Origin: Syntrophaceae bacterium
GTDB lineage: Bacteria; Desulfobacterota; SM23-61
Direction: 5' to 3'
Length of the DNA stretch: 15,273 nucleotides
Assembly: GCA_003154025.1 (NCBI GenBank)
Contig: PMCE01000095.1
Span: forward strand, 29,808-45,080
The translations under genes and the position numbers were made by a program. The notes under the pieces were generated by a model. The model worked only from the letters and a program-made list of their open reading frames with translations. It was not told where the DNA came from and made no database searches. Positions 6,814 through 13,093 of this stretch are shown piece after piece; position 1 is the first letter of the stretch; each line of letters begins with the position of its first letter.

Positions 6814-8049
6814 GTGGCCCTGATTGTGCAGAAATACGGCGGAACTTCCGTCGGAGATATTGCCCGCATCCGAAATGTGGCCGACCGGGCGGCCAAAACC
6901 CGGAAGGAGGGGAATGACGTAGTGGTCGTCGTCTCCGCCATGTCCGGCGAGACGGACCGGCTCATCCGGCTCGCCCAGCAGGCCAGCGAGACGCCGGATT
7001 TGCGGGAATACGACAGCCTGATCTCCACGGGAGAGCAGGTGAGCGCCGCCCTGCTGGCCATTACCCTGCAATCCATGGGGGTCCCGGCCAAATCGTTCCT
7101 GGGGCCCCAGATCCGGATCGTCACCGACAGCGCTTTTTCCGTGGCCCGCATCGAGGATGTGGAGACGAAGCGTTTACGCCGGGCGCTCAAAGGGGGCTTC
7201 ATTCCCATCGTGACCGGTTTCCAGGGGGTGGACCCGGAGGGGAACATCACCACCCTGGGACGGGGGGGGTCGGATACCACCGGGGTCGCCGTGGCCGCGG
7301 CCCTCAAGGCCGATGTCTGCGAGATCTACACCGATGTGGAAGGCGTCTACACCACCGACCCGAACATCTGCCCCGATGCCCGGAAGATTTCCCGCATCTC
7401 CTACGATGAAATGATGGAGATGGCTTCCCTTGGGGCCAAGGTACTCCAGATCCGGTCGGTCGAGTTTGCCAAGAAATACAATGTCCCCATTCACGTTCGT
7501 TCGTCGTTCAACGATAAGAGCGGGACATGGGTTGTCAAGGAGGATGAGAAAATGGAAAAAGTGCTGGTCTCCGGCGTCACCATGAATAAGAACGAAGCCC
7601 GCGTCACCATCATCGGGGTCCCCGACCGGCCGGGAATCGCCTCCAAGATCTTCACCCCCATCTCCGACGCCCATATCGTCGTGGATATGATCATCCAGAA
7701 TACCAGCGCGGATGGACTCACCGACCTGACCTTCACCATCCCCAAGGTGGACCTCAAGAAGGCGCTGAAGCTGGTGAAGAAGACCGCCGAGGATATCAAG
7801 GCCCGGGAAGTCCTGGCGGAGGAGAATATCGCCAAGGTTTCCATCGTGGGGGCAGGGATGGTCAGCCATGCGGGCGTGGCCTCCAAGATGTTCAACGCCC
7901 TTTCCAAAGAGAACATCAACATCCTGATGATCAGTACCTCGGAGATTAAAATCTCCTGCGTCGTGGAGGCCAAGTATGCGGAACTGGCCGCCCGGGTTCT
8001 CCACCAGGCGTTTGCTCTGGAGAGGGGAGAGCTGAAGAAAGAGGCGTAG
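6814..8049 (+). CDS. lysC: Aspartate kinase (with tandem ACT regulatory domains)
   Basis: Phosphorylates L-aspartate, the first step to lysine, threonine and methionine. It is 411 residues, the monofunctional class. The kinase domain (about 1-240) shows KYGGTSVG at 7-14, [43 protein letters not shown] and [11 protein letters not shown]. Two ACT domains (about 260-411) follow, opening [17 protein letters not shown] and [19 protein letters not shown], with [13 protein letters not shown] domains bind lysine or threonine as feedback inhibitor. The start is GTG with AAGGAG about 11 bases upstream in the tail of tsaE. A strong internal ribosome binding site and ATG at codon 247 should also yield a separate beta subunit, as in Bacillus and Corynebacterium lysC. 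Confidence 0.97.
   Translation: MALIVQKYGGTSVGDIARIRNVADRAAKTRKEGNDVVVVVSAMSGETDRLIRLAQQASETPDLREYDSLISTGEQVSAALLAITLQSMGVPAKSFLGPQIRIVTDSAFSVARIEDVETKRLRRALKGGFIPIVTGFQGVDPEGNITTLGRGGSDTTGVAVAAALKADVCEIYTDVEGVYTTDPNICPDARKISRISYDEMMEMASLGAKVLQIRSVEFAKKYNVPIHVRSSFNDKSGTWVVKEDEKMEKVLVSGVTMNKNEARVTIIGVPDRPGIASKIFTPISDAHIVVDMIIQNTSADGLTDLTFTIPKVDLKKALKLVKKTAEDIKAREVLAEENIAKVSIVGAGMVSHAGVASKMFNALSKENINILMISTSEIKISCVVEAKYAELAARVLHQAFALERGELKKEA
7537..7554 (+). promoter_or_regulatory. Internal ribosome binding site and ATG for the aspartokinase beta subunit
   Basis: AAGGAGG at 7537-7543 is followed after 8 bases by an in-frame ATG at 7552, codon 247 of lysC. Translation from here to 8049 would give a 165-residue protein consisting of both ACT domains. 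This is the size and position of the beta subunit made from the nested start in Bacillus subtilis and Corynebacterium glutamicum lysC, where alpha2beta2 enzymes form. The site is a better ribosome binding site than that of several full genes in the window. Confidence 0.7.
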
Positions 8050-8150
8050 AGCTGTGCAGACTCCGGGGGGAATAGCCAAGATCTCCGATCCGCCTACCCG
8101 GACGGGGCTGCGGACGGGTACCAAAGCCTCATAAATGGGAAAGCCGAATC

Positions 8151-8735
8151 ATGAACCGGGAGCAACAAGGGGTCATTCTCTTCCTCACCCTGTCTCTCTG
8201 CCTCCTCTTTTTTCTCACCGGTCCGTTTTCTTCTTCGAAAGAAGGGGGGAAGACTCCTCCGATGGGGGAGCGTCTTCCCGGGAAATCAAGCGGGCAGGGT
8301 TTCCCCGTGGAAATCGACGGGGCTGCGGGACCGCGGGGGATCGTCCAGGCCGAGCCGGGAATGACGGTTGGTGAGGTTCTGGAAAGAGCCGGAGGGGGGC
8401 AGGAGAAGCATTCCCTCTCGCCCGAAGACCTCGCCCGCAAGGTCGAAAAGAGCAGCCGCCTCTCGCTCCAGCCGGCGGGGGAAGGGAAGGGGAAGGTGGT
8501 CGTCGAACCCCTGTCTCCCCCCAAGTTGAAGGTCCTCTCGGTCCCCATTCCCCTCAACACCGCCACTGCCGAGGAACTGGATACCCTGCCGGGCATCGGC
8601 CCCAAAACAGCTCAGGCGATCGTGGAATTTCGGGAGAAGAACGGCAAGTTCACTTCTCCGGACGACCTGCTCCAGGTCCCCGGAATCGGGCCCAAGAAGC
8701 TGGCTGCCCTCAAACCGCATATCACCGTAGAATAA
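8151..8735 (+). CDS. Membrane-anchored ComEA-like helix-hairpin-helix protein
   Basis: This 194-residue protein resembles ComEA, the DNA receptor that pulls transforming DNA through the periplasm. Residues about 8-22 (ILFLTLSLCLLFFLTG) form one hydrophobic anchor or signal. Residues about 51-81 (VEIDGAAGPRGIVQAEPGMTVGEVLERAGG, read in two blocks) look like a shortened SLBB domain. A Pro/Lys-rich linker follows. Residues 134-194 are the ComEA HhH module: NTATAEELDTLPGIGPKTA and then DDLLQVPGIGPKKLAALKP. No other competence gene is nearby, so a role in DNA uptake is not certain. The start ATG has no strong ribosome binding site. The preceding 101 bases after lysC contain only a weak TACCCG/CGGGTA hairpin. 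It converges on the next gene. Confidence 0.85.
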   Translation: MNREQQGVILFLTLSLCLLFFLTGPFSSSKEGGKTPPMGERLPGKSSGQGFPVEIDGAAGPRGIVQAEPGMTVGEVLERAGGGQEKHSLSPEDLARKVEKSSRLSLQPAGEGKGKVVVEPLSPPKLKVLSVPIPLNTATAEELDTLPGIGPKTAQAIVEFREKNGKFTSPDDLLQVPGIGPKKLAALKPHITVE

Positions 8736-8834
8736 AAAGTTTCGAGTTTCGGGTTTCGAGTTTCAGGTTCACGGAAACCCCCGCCTGAATTTGGCAGCTA
8801 ACTCGAAACTTGAAACTTGAAACCCGAAACTTTT
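8735..8834. terminator. Inverted heptamer array D (GTTTCRR family), candidate two-way terminator
   Basis: The arms are 8735-8769 and 8800-8834, 35 bases each, matching as reverse complements at 29 positions. All six differences are purine swaps at the two variable positions of the unit GTTTCRR. The left arm carries five consecutive units. The outer ends are AAAAG and CTTTT, so transcripts from either side end in a long stem followed by U residues. It occupies the entire gap between two converging genes (stop codons at 8735 and 8836), a natural place for a bidirectional terminator. Terminator activity is inferred; the inverted repeat is read directly. Confidence 0.7.
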
Positions 8835-8835
8835 C

Positions 8836-9075
8836 TTATTCTCCGTCGATGACCACGTTGGTCAGGGTGCGCAAGACCCCGGGGAGGGCCTGGATTTTGG
8901 TGACGATGAAATCCCCCAGGACGGAGATGGAATCCGCCTCCACATACGTGACCACATCGTAGGGGCCGGTGACCGAATGGGCGGTCTTCACCCCCGGAAT
9001 GCGGGTGATCTCCTGGGCGGTCGCCCGGGCTTTCCCCTGGGTCGTCTCGATGAAAATGTACGCGGCGATGGCCAT
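8836..9075 (-). CDS. Standalone Lrp/AsnC-type ligand-binding (RAM) domain protein
   Basis: 79 residues, the only minus-strand gene. It matches the C-terminal ligand-binding and oligomerisation domain of Lrp/AsnC regulators without the DNA-binding helix-turn-helix. It has AYIFIETTQGKA, then ITRIPGVKTAHSVTGPYDVVTYVEAD (in two parts), and ends with IQALPGVLRTLTNVVIDGE. Such single-domain proteins form amino-acid-binding oligomers; the ligand and partner here are unknown. The start is set by an excellent ribosome binding site, AGGAGGAGGG (minus strand, 9078-9087), 2 bases from the ATG core at 9075. An ATG at 9093 would put this site inside the gene. A TAAAAT/TTCAAC promoter candidate lies upstream. 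Confidence 0.9.
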   Translation of the reverse strand: MAIAAYIFIETTQGKARATAQEITRIPGVKTAHSVTGPYDVVTYVEADSISVLGDFIVTKIQALPGVLRTLTNVVIDGE

Positions 9076-9158
9076 AACCCTCCTCCTTTCCATTGCATAT
9101 TTCGGAATGCGGATTGGAAAAAACGAAAATCCCCGAATTTCTCATTGGCGCCTGTCTT

Positions 9159-9186
9159 ATTTTACCTTATAGAAATAAAAGTTGAA
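9159..9186 (-). promoter_or_regulatory. Candidate sigma-70 promoter for the Lrp-domain gene
   Basis: Read on the minus strand, TTCAAC (9181-9186) and TAAAAT (9159-9164) are separated by 16 bases. The -10 element matches five of six consensus positions, but the -35 element is weak. It would give a leader of roughly 75 bases that includes the left arm of array E. Confidence 0.35.
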
Positions 9187-9271
9187 GAGCTTTCATTGCC
9201 TATCGGATGAGTCCATTGATGTTCGCATTTTCCTCTGGCGACTCACCTTACGGCTTGCGGCCTTTAAATCC

Positions 9272-9299
9272 TTGCCAAAATCCTTCGCTCTGATAAAAT
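9272..9299 (+). promoter_or_regulatory. Candidate sigma-70 promoter for the sirtuin gene
   Basis: TTGCCA (9272-9277) and TAAAAT (9294-9299) each match five of six consensus bases, with a 16-base spacer. Transcription would begin near 9306 and give an untranslated leader of about 80 bases that carries the right arm of array E. Confidence 0.5.
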
Positions 9300-9385
9300 G
9301 ATCCCAATTTCCCCATGAGAGGGAATAAATAACCGTTTTTTATTCCGCATTCCACATTGCGAATTCCGCATTTCTGGGGGGGATC

Positions 9386-10138
9386 TTGAAAGAAGAGCTG
9401 ATCCAAAAGACGGTCCAGGCCGTATCCCGGTCGAAGAAGGTCGTGGCTTTCACCGGAGCCGGCATCTCCGTGGAGAGCGGGATTCCGGATTTCCGGACCG
9501 CCGGGGGGCTGTGGGAAAAGTTCGATCCTGTGGAGTACGCTACCATCGAGGCCTTCCAGGCAAACCCGAAAAAAGTATGGACCATGCTCAAGGAGATGGG
9601 GGACCTGCTGGAGCATTCCAAACCCAACGCCGCCCACTTGGCCCTGGCCCGACTGGAGAAGATGGGGCATGTGCGCTCGGTCGTCACCCAGAACATCGAC
9701 CACCTTCACCAGGAGGCGGGAAACACGAAGGTGATTGAATACCACGGGAGCCACAAGAGGCTCGTCTGCCTGAACTGCGGCCGGCAGTATGCCAAGGAAG
9801 AGGTGGTCTTGGAACCCCTGCCTCCCCTCTGCCGGTGCACCGGGGTGTTGAAGCCCACGGTGGTCTTCTTCGGCGAACCCATCCCCTGGGGCGCGCATCT
9901 GGAGGCCATGGAAGAAGCCCGCAACTGCGAGGTCATGCTGGTAGTCGGGACCTCGGCGGTCGTCTCCCCGGCCTGCGATATCCCGGTATTGGCCAAGAGA
10001 TGCGGGGCCGCCGTCGTGGAGGTAAACCTGGAAGAGACTCAACTGACCCGTACCGTCTCCGACTGGATCCTGAAAGGGTCCGCCAGCCGGATCCTCCAGT
10101 CGATTCTGGACGGGGTTGCCAGCCTGCCCGACCCCTGA
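9386..10138 (+). CDS. cobB: NAD-dependent protein deacylase, Sir2 family
   Basis: Removes acyl groups from protein lysines using NAD+, giving nicotinamide and O-acyl-ADP-ribose. It is 250 residues. The Rossmann motifs are visible: FTGAGISVESGIPDFR near 22-37, TQNIDHLH at 101-108 and the late VVGTSAVVSPA and VEVNLEE. The catalytic base is His120 in EYHGS. Zinc is held by Cys128, Cys131, Cys149 and Cys151. The substrate loop reads KPTVVFFGEPIP. The Tyr-x-x-Arg pair used by CobB/SIRT5-type desuccinylases is not evident in the region before HSKPNAAH, so simple deacetylase activity is more likely (inference). The start is TTG with a G-rich sequence just upstream; no suitable ATG is near. It stands alone behind its own candidate promoter. 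Confidence 0.94.
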   Translation: MKEELIQKTVQAVSRSKKVVAFTGAGISVESGIPDFRTAGGLWEKFDPVEYATIEAFQANPKKVWTMLKEMGDLLEHSKPNAAHLALARLEKMGHVRSVVTQNIDHLHQEAGNTKVIEYHGSHKRLVCLNCGRQYAKEEVVLEPLPPLCRCTGVLKPTVVFFGEPIPWGAHLEAMEEARNCEVMLVVGTSAVVSPACDIPVLAKRCGAAVVEVNLEETQLTRTVSDWILKGSASRILQSILDGVASLPDP

Positions 10139-10152
10139 ACGAAAAAGACTTA

Positions 10153-10181
10153 TGGCTTTTTGCCCTTGGCAGCTTTATAAT
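10153..10181 (+). promoter_or_regulatory. Weak candidate promoter before the DUF151 gene
   Basis: A perfect TATAAT (10176-10181) lies in the 76-base gap after the sirtuin gene. The hexamer 17 bases upstream, TGGCTT, is a poor -35 element. It would give a leader of about 25-30 bases containing the strong GAGGGGGGAAG ribosome binding site. Confidence 0.35.
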
Positions 10182-10214
10182 TGACCCAAGGAAAGGACCA
10201 GAGGGGGGAAGACC

Positions 10215-10697
10215 ATGGTGGAGATGAAGGTTCATGGGTTGTTTTTTGACTCGGAGACGAATCAATCCGTCGTCGTCCTGAAGGAAGAGGCGACGGGGAG
10301 AACGCTCCCCATCTGGGTGGGGCTCTTCGAGGCCAACGCCATAACCATGGGGATCGAACACACCTGGACCCCCCGCCCGATGACCCATGATCTGTTGAAA
10401 AATGTCATCGAAGGAATGAAAGCCACGGTCCGCGATATCATGGTGAATGACCTGAAATCCAACACTTTCTACGCCATCATTACCCTGGAAGTGGGGGGCA
10501 AGGTGGTCCAGGTCGATTCGCGGCCCAGCGACGCCATCGCCCTGGCGCTGCGCACGAGTGCGCCCATCTACGTGGAGGAAAAAGTCCTCGACTCCGCGGG
10601 GCATTTCGATACCAAAGGCAAGAAGGACTCCTCCGATAAATGGATCGACGACCTCTTCGACAAGCTGAAACCCGAAGATTTCAAGACCGAAATGTAG
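10215..10697 (+). CDS. Bifunctional nuclease family (DUF151) protein
   Basis: 160 residues. The BFN/DUF151 domain (about 1-125) is recognised by VVLKEEATGRTLPIWVGLFEANAI, then the conserved RPMTHDLLKNVIEGM, TFYAIITLEVGGKVVQVDSRPSDAIALALR and APIYVEEKVLD, each a family block. Members are found across bacteria and plants; a plant member has DNase and RNase activity, while bacterial roles are poorly defined. After the domain a charged linker leads to KWIDDLFDKLKPEDF, a short acidic helix typical of the bacterial proteins. The start is ATG with GGGGGGAAG upstream. A TATAAT box precedes it, so it may be transcribed separately from the sirtuin gene. Array F follows 2 bases after its stop. Confidence 0.92.
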   Translation: MVEMKVHGLFFDSETNQSVVVLKEEATGRTLPIWVGLFEANAITMGIEHTWTPRPMTHDLLKNVIEGMKATVRDIMVNDLKSNTFYAIITLEVGGKVVQVDSRPSDAIALALRTSAPIYVEEKVLDSAGHFDTKGKKDSSDKWIDDLFDKLKPEDFKTEM

Positions 10698-10699
10698 GA

Positions 10700-10802
10700 C
10701 TCGTTGCTCGTTCCTAGTTGCTCGTTTTCGTTTTTCCCTTCAACCTGGCATGGCGAACGAGTGAAAAGAAATAGCAACGAGTAACGAGCAACCAGTAACG
10801 AG
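10700..10802. repeat. Inverted heptamer array F (CTCGTTN family) between the DUF151 and HAD genes
   Basis: The left arm (10700-10727) is exactly four 7-base units: CTCGTTG, CTCGTTC, CTAGTTG, CTCGTTT. The right arm (10776-10802) reads AACGAGT, AACGAGC, AACCAGT, AACGAG, and an extra AACGAGT lies at 10756-10762. The two arms are reverse complements of each other at most positions, the variable seventh base and one inner base differing. The central part is T-rich then mixed. The array fills the gap from 2 bases after one gene to 26 bases before the next start. Confidence 0.88.
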
Positions 10803-10828
10803 ACTTCCCCGAAAGACTCAAACTCCCC

Positions 10829-11512
10829 TTGGATCGACCACCCAAAGGACCCCAGCGCTTCAAATTGGCCCTCTTCGACCTTGACGGCACCTTAACGCGG
10901 GAGAGGAGCGCGTGGGAATATATCCATCGCCGCCTGGGAGTTTGGGAGGGGGACGCGGAGAGGTACCAGGAAGCCTTCCTGCGCGGAGAGATCGACTATT
11001 ACCGCTTTTGCGAACTCGACGCCGCCGTGTGGAAGGGGATGAAGGTCTCCGCCGTTCGGCAAATTCTGCGGGAGATCCCCCTCTACGAAGGGATTGAGGG
11101 CCTGCTGGGGTACTTCAAATCCCGGGGAATCCGGCTGGGAATCATCTCCTCCGGCCTGTCCCTTCTGTCCGACTGGATGCGGAAAAAATACGGTTTCGAC
11201 TATGCCGTAGCCAATGAGCTGGGGATTACCGGGGGTGTCCTCGATGGAACGATCCGCATTCATGTTCATTACGACCAAAAGGCCAAATGGGTTCAGGATG
11301 CGCAGGAGCGGTTCCGCGCCAAGAAGAATGAGATTCTGGCCGTCGGCGACAGCTTGGGAGATCTCACCATGTTTCAGATGGCGGGCTTTTCCATTGCTTT
11401 CAACTCCCGTTCCACCCGGTTGAATGAAGCGGCCGATCTTTCCATCCGGAGCTCCGACCTGCGGGACCTCATCCCCCCGTTGGCTCCCCATATAGACCCC
11501 CAACAGGAATAA
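10829..11512 (+). CDS. HAD-superfamily phosphatase, phosphoserine-phosphatase-like (subclass IB)
   Basis: A 227-residue phosphatase with the four HAD motifs: DLDGTLT with nucleophile Asp17 and acid Asp19, IISSGLS (motif II), Lys in QKAKWVQD (motif III) and GDSLGDLTMFQMAG (motif IV). The helical cap between motifs I and II fits the C1-type cap of SerB-like enzymes. The substrate cannot be read from the sequence; phosphoserine or another small phosphomonoester is plausible. The start is uncertain: TTG at 10829 has no ribosome binding site, and the only nearby alternative is TTG at 10865, which is too close to motif I. Array F may have altered the original upstream region. It precedes the transglutaminase gene by 42 bases. 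Confidence 0.87.
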   Translation: MDRPPKGPQRFKLALFDLDGTLTRERSAWEYIHRRLGVWEGDAERYQEAFLRGEIDYYRFCELDAAVWKGMKVSAVRQILREIPLYEGIEGLLGYFKSRGIRLGIISSGLSLLSDWMRKKYGFDYAVANELGITGGVLDGTIRIHVHYDQKAKWVQDAQERFRAKKNEILAVGDSLGDLTMFQMAGFSIAFNSRSTRLNEAADLSIRSSDLRDLIPPLAPHIDPQQE

Positions 11513-11525
11513 ACAAGCAGGGCCC

Positions 11526-11568
11526 GATCCCTAAAGTCTGGGATCCCGATTCCGATGAGAATGGGTAT
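11526..11568 (+). repeat. Two small overlapping hairpins around the transglutaminase start
   Basis: GATCCC (11526-11531) pairs with GGGATC (11540-11545). Alternatively ATCCCGATTC (11543-11552) pairs at 8 of 10 positions with GAATGGGTAT (11559-11568). The two pairings exclude each other because they share 11543-11545. The second encloses the ATG codons at 11555 and 11561 and would hide them. No T-tract follows, so a terminator is unlikely. The regulatory meaning is speculative. Confidence 0.35.
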
Positions 11569-13093
11569 GGAAAAGAGAAGGCCGGGGGCAATTCTCGGAA
11601 TGTCCGGGAAGGGAAAAACCATCGCCAAAATTGGGGTAGTGCTGGTATGGGGGGCGGTCATGGGGCTGCTCGCGCACCGGACCTACCTGCAGCCACAGGC
11701 GCTGAAGATAACCCCGGCCATTGCCCGGGAAGGGTTGAAGGTCGGTGAGGATTGGTGGGGAGTCTACTGGAAGGGGGAGAAGATCGGGTTTGGCGCCACG
11801 GAACAGGATATGCATGGTGACCGGATCGTGGTCAAAGAGCAGCTCTGGCTGAAGCTGGCGGTCATGGGGATCCCCCAGAACATTCAGCAGACTCTGGAAT
11901 ACAACCTGACGGAGACTTTCACGCTGGAATCTTTCCGTTTCTCCCTAGACTCGGGACTGTTTCCTTTTCAGCTCTCGGGGCGGCTGCTGGCGGACTCCGG
12001 AGGATCTTCCCGCAAAAAAATGATGATGAGGATGCAATCGGGGGGCAAGGAGCAGGACCTGGAAGTCTATCTTCCCGAGGCTCCCTTCATCCTGGGCCAG
12101 ACCAAGCTTTACTTTCTCAGCCAGGGGTTGGAAATGGGGAAAAAATACCGGGTCCCGGTCTTCGACCCTGCCAGCATGAGCTCCGCCGAAATGATCGCGG
12201 AAGTGGAAAGCCTGGATCGTCTCCCCATCGGTAAGGAGGATCGGGAACTCTACCGGGTGAGGCAGGAGTTCAAAGGGATAGAAGTGAGGTCCTGGATCGA
12301 CCGGAACGGCCAGGTATGGAAAGAGGAGAGTCCCATGGGGTTCACGCTCATCCGGGAGGGCAGGGATGAAGCCCGCCACCGCAATTGGACCCCGGGGAAG
12401 GTGGTGGATTTGATCGCTCTCACGGCCGTCTCCTCCGACCGGGAGATTCCCGACCCCCGTTCTACCCGTTTTCTCCGGGTCAGGCTTCTTTCCGCCGACC
12501 TCCAGGGGTTGAAGATCGAGGGAGACCGTCAGTCCCTCTCCGGGAATGAAGTGACGGTGAAGCGGGAGGATCTTTCTTCCCGGCCGTCCACGCAGGAAGG
12601 GCTTTCGGAGAAGGAGCGTAGGGAATATCTCCAGGCCACTCCCTTCATCCAGCGGGATGATCCCGAGATCCAAGGACGGGCGAGGGAGATGATCGGGGAT
12701 GCCCGGGACCCACTGGAACAGGTCAAGCGGATCAACGAATGGGTCTACCGGAATGTGCGCAAACAACCGGTGGTGAGCATCCCCAGCGCGCTGGAGGTGC
12801 TCCGTCAGAGGGTCGGGGACTGCAACGAGCATGCGACCCTCTTCACCGCTCTGGTCCGCTCCGCGGGGATCCCGGCCAGGCTCCAAGCGGGGATCGTCTA
12901 CCAGGAAGGAAAGTTCTTCTACCATGCCTGGGCGCAGGTCTATTTGGGAACCTGGATTTCCGTCGACCCGACCCTTAACCAGATTCCGGCTGACGCCACT
13001 CACCTCCGTTTGGTGGAGGGGGATCTCGACCAGCAGTTGGACCTCGTGAAGATCGTCGGGCGTTTGAAAGTGGAAGTGAAGGAGTTCCATTGA
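11555..13093 (+). CDS. Membrane-anchored transglutaminase-like (papain-fold) protein
   Basis: 512 residues. One N-terminal hydrophobic segment (about 26-43, IGVVLVWGAVMGLLA) preceded by basic residues suggests an inner-membrane anchor with the rest in the periplasm. A long middle region (about 65-375) starts WWGVYWKGEKIGFG, looks beta-rich and has no named function that I recognise. The transglutaminase core is near the C-terminus with a complete catalytic triad: Cys423 in GDCNEHATLF, His457 in YHAWAQVYL and Asp471 in SVDPTLNQ. Bacterial proteins of this type are usually cysteine peptidases or amidases; the substrate is unknown. The start is uncertain: in-frame ATGs at 11555, 11561, 11567 and 11600 lack good ribosome binding sites. 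The stop overlaps the ABC ATPase start by 4 bases, so the products are probably made together. Confidence 0.88.
   Translation: MRMGMEKRRPGAILGMSGKGKTIAKIGVVLVWGAVMGLLAHRTYLQPQALKITPAIAREGLKVGEDWWGVYWKGEKIGFGATEQDMHGDRIVVKEQLWLKLAVMGIPQNIQQTLEYNLTETFTLESFRFSLDSGLFPFQLSGRLLADSGGSSRKKMMMRMQSGGKEQDLEVYLPEAPFILGQTKLYFLSQGLEMGKKYRVPVFDPASMSSAEMIAEVESLDRLPIGKEDRELYRVRQEFKGIEVRSWIDRNGQVWKEESPMGFTLIREGRDEARHRNWTPGKVVDLIALTAVSSDREIPDPRSTRFLRVRLLSADLQGLKIEGDRQSLSGNEVTVKREDLSSRPSTQEGLSEKERREYLQATPFIQRDDPEIQGRAREMIGDARDPLEQVKRINEWVYRNVRKQPVVSIPSALEVLRQRVGDCNEHATLFTALVRSAGIPARLQAGIVYQEGKFFYHAWAQVYLGTWISVDPTLNQIPADATHLRLVEGDLDQQLDLVKIVGRLKVEVKEFH

Larger units (their letters stand above)
9099..9376. repeat. 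Split inverted heptamer array E (AATGCGG / ATTCCGC family)
   Basis: The right arm (9342-9376) reads ATTCCGC, ATTCCAC, ATTGCGA, ATTCCGC, ATTTCTG, five uninterrupted 7-base units. The left arm (9099-9119) reads ATTTCGG, AATGCGG, ATTGGAA. A perfect 10-base inverted match, GGAATGCGGA, links 9104-9113 with 9344-9353. Unlike the other arrays, about 220 bases containing two promoter candidates separate the arms. The right arm ends 9 bases before the sirtuin start codon and the left arm lies just upstream of the Lrp-domain ribosome binding site. Confidence 0.7.
9076..9385. other. 310-base divergent intergenic region
   Basis: This is the longest gap in the window, between the minus-strand Lrp-domain gene and the plus-strand sirtuin gene. 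From left to right it holds the ribosome binding site of the former, the left arm of array E (9099-9119), an outward promoter candidate on the minus strand (9159-9186), about 85 bases in which I see nothing (9187-9271), a promoter candidate on the plus strand (9272-9299) and the right arm of array E (9342-9376). It is more AT-rich than the surrounding genes. No credible ORF was found inside it. Confidence 0.75.

Noticed and set aside
8054..8134. GTG-started 26-codon frame between lysC and the ComEA-like gene
   Set aside because: No ribosome binding site, no recognisable motif, and the length is expected by chance in GC-rich DNA.
9187..9271. Small RNA or riboswitch in the divergent gap
   Set aside because: I looked for conserved riboswitch cores and strong hairpins with T-tracts and found none.
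10166..10190. Sigma-54 promoter (TTGGCA then TTGAC) before the DUF151 gene
   Set aside because: The spacing between the GG and downstream element is wrong for the -24/-12 arrangement and the GC of the -12 element is missing.
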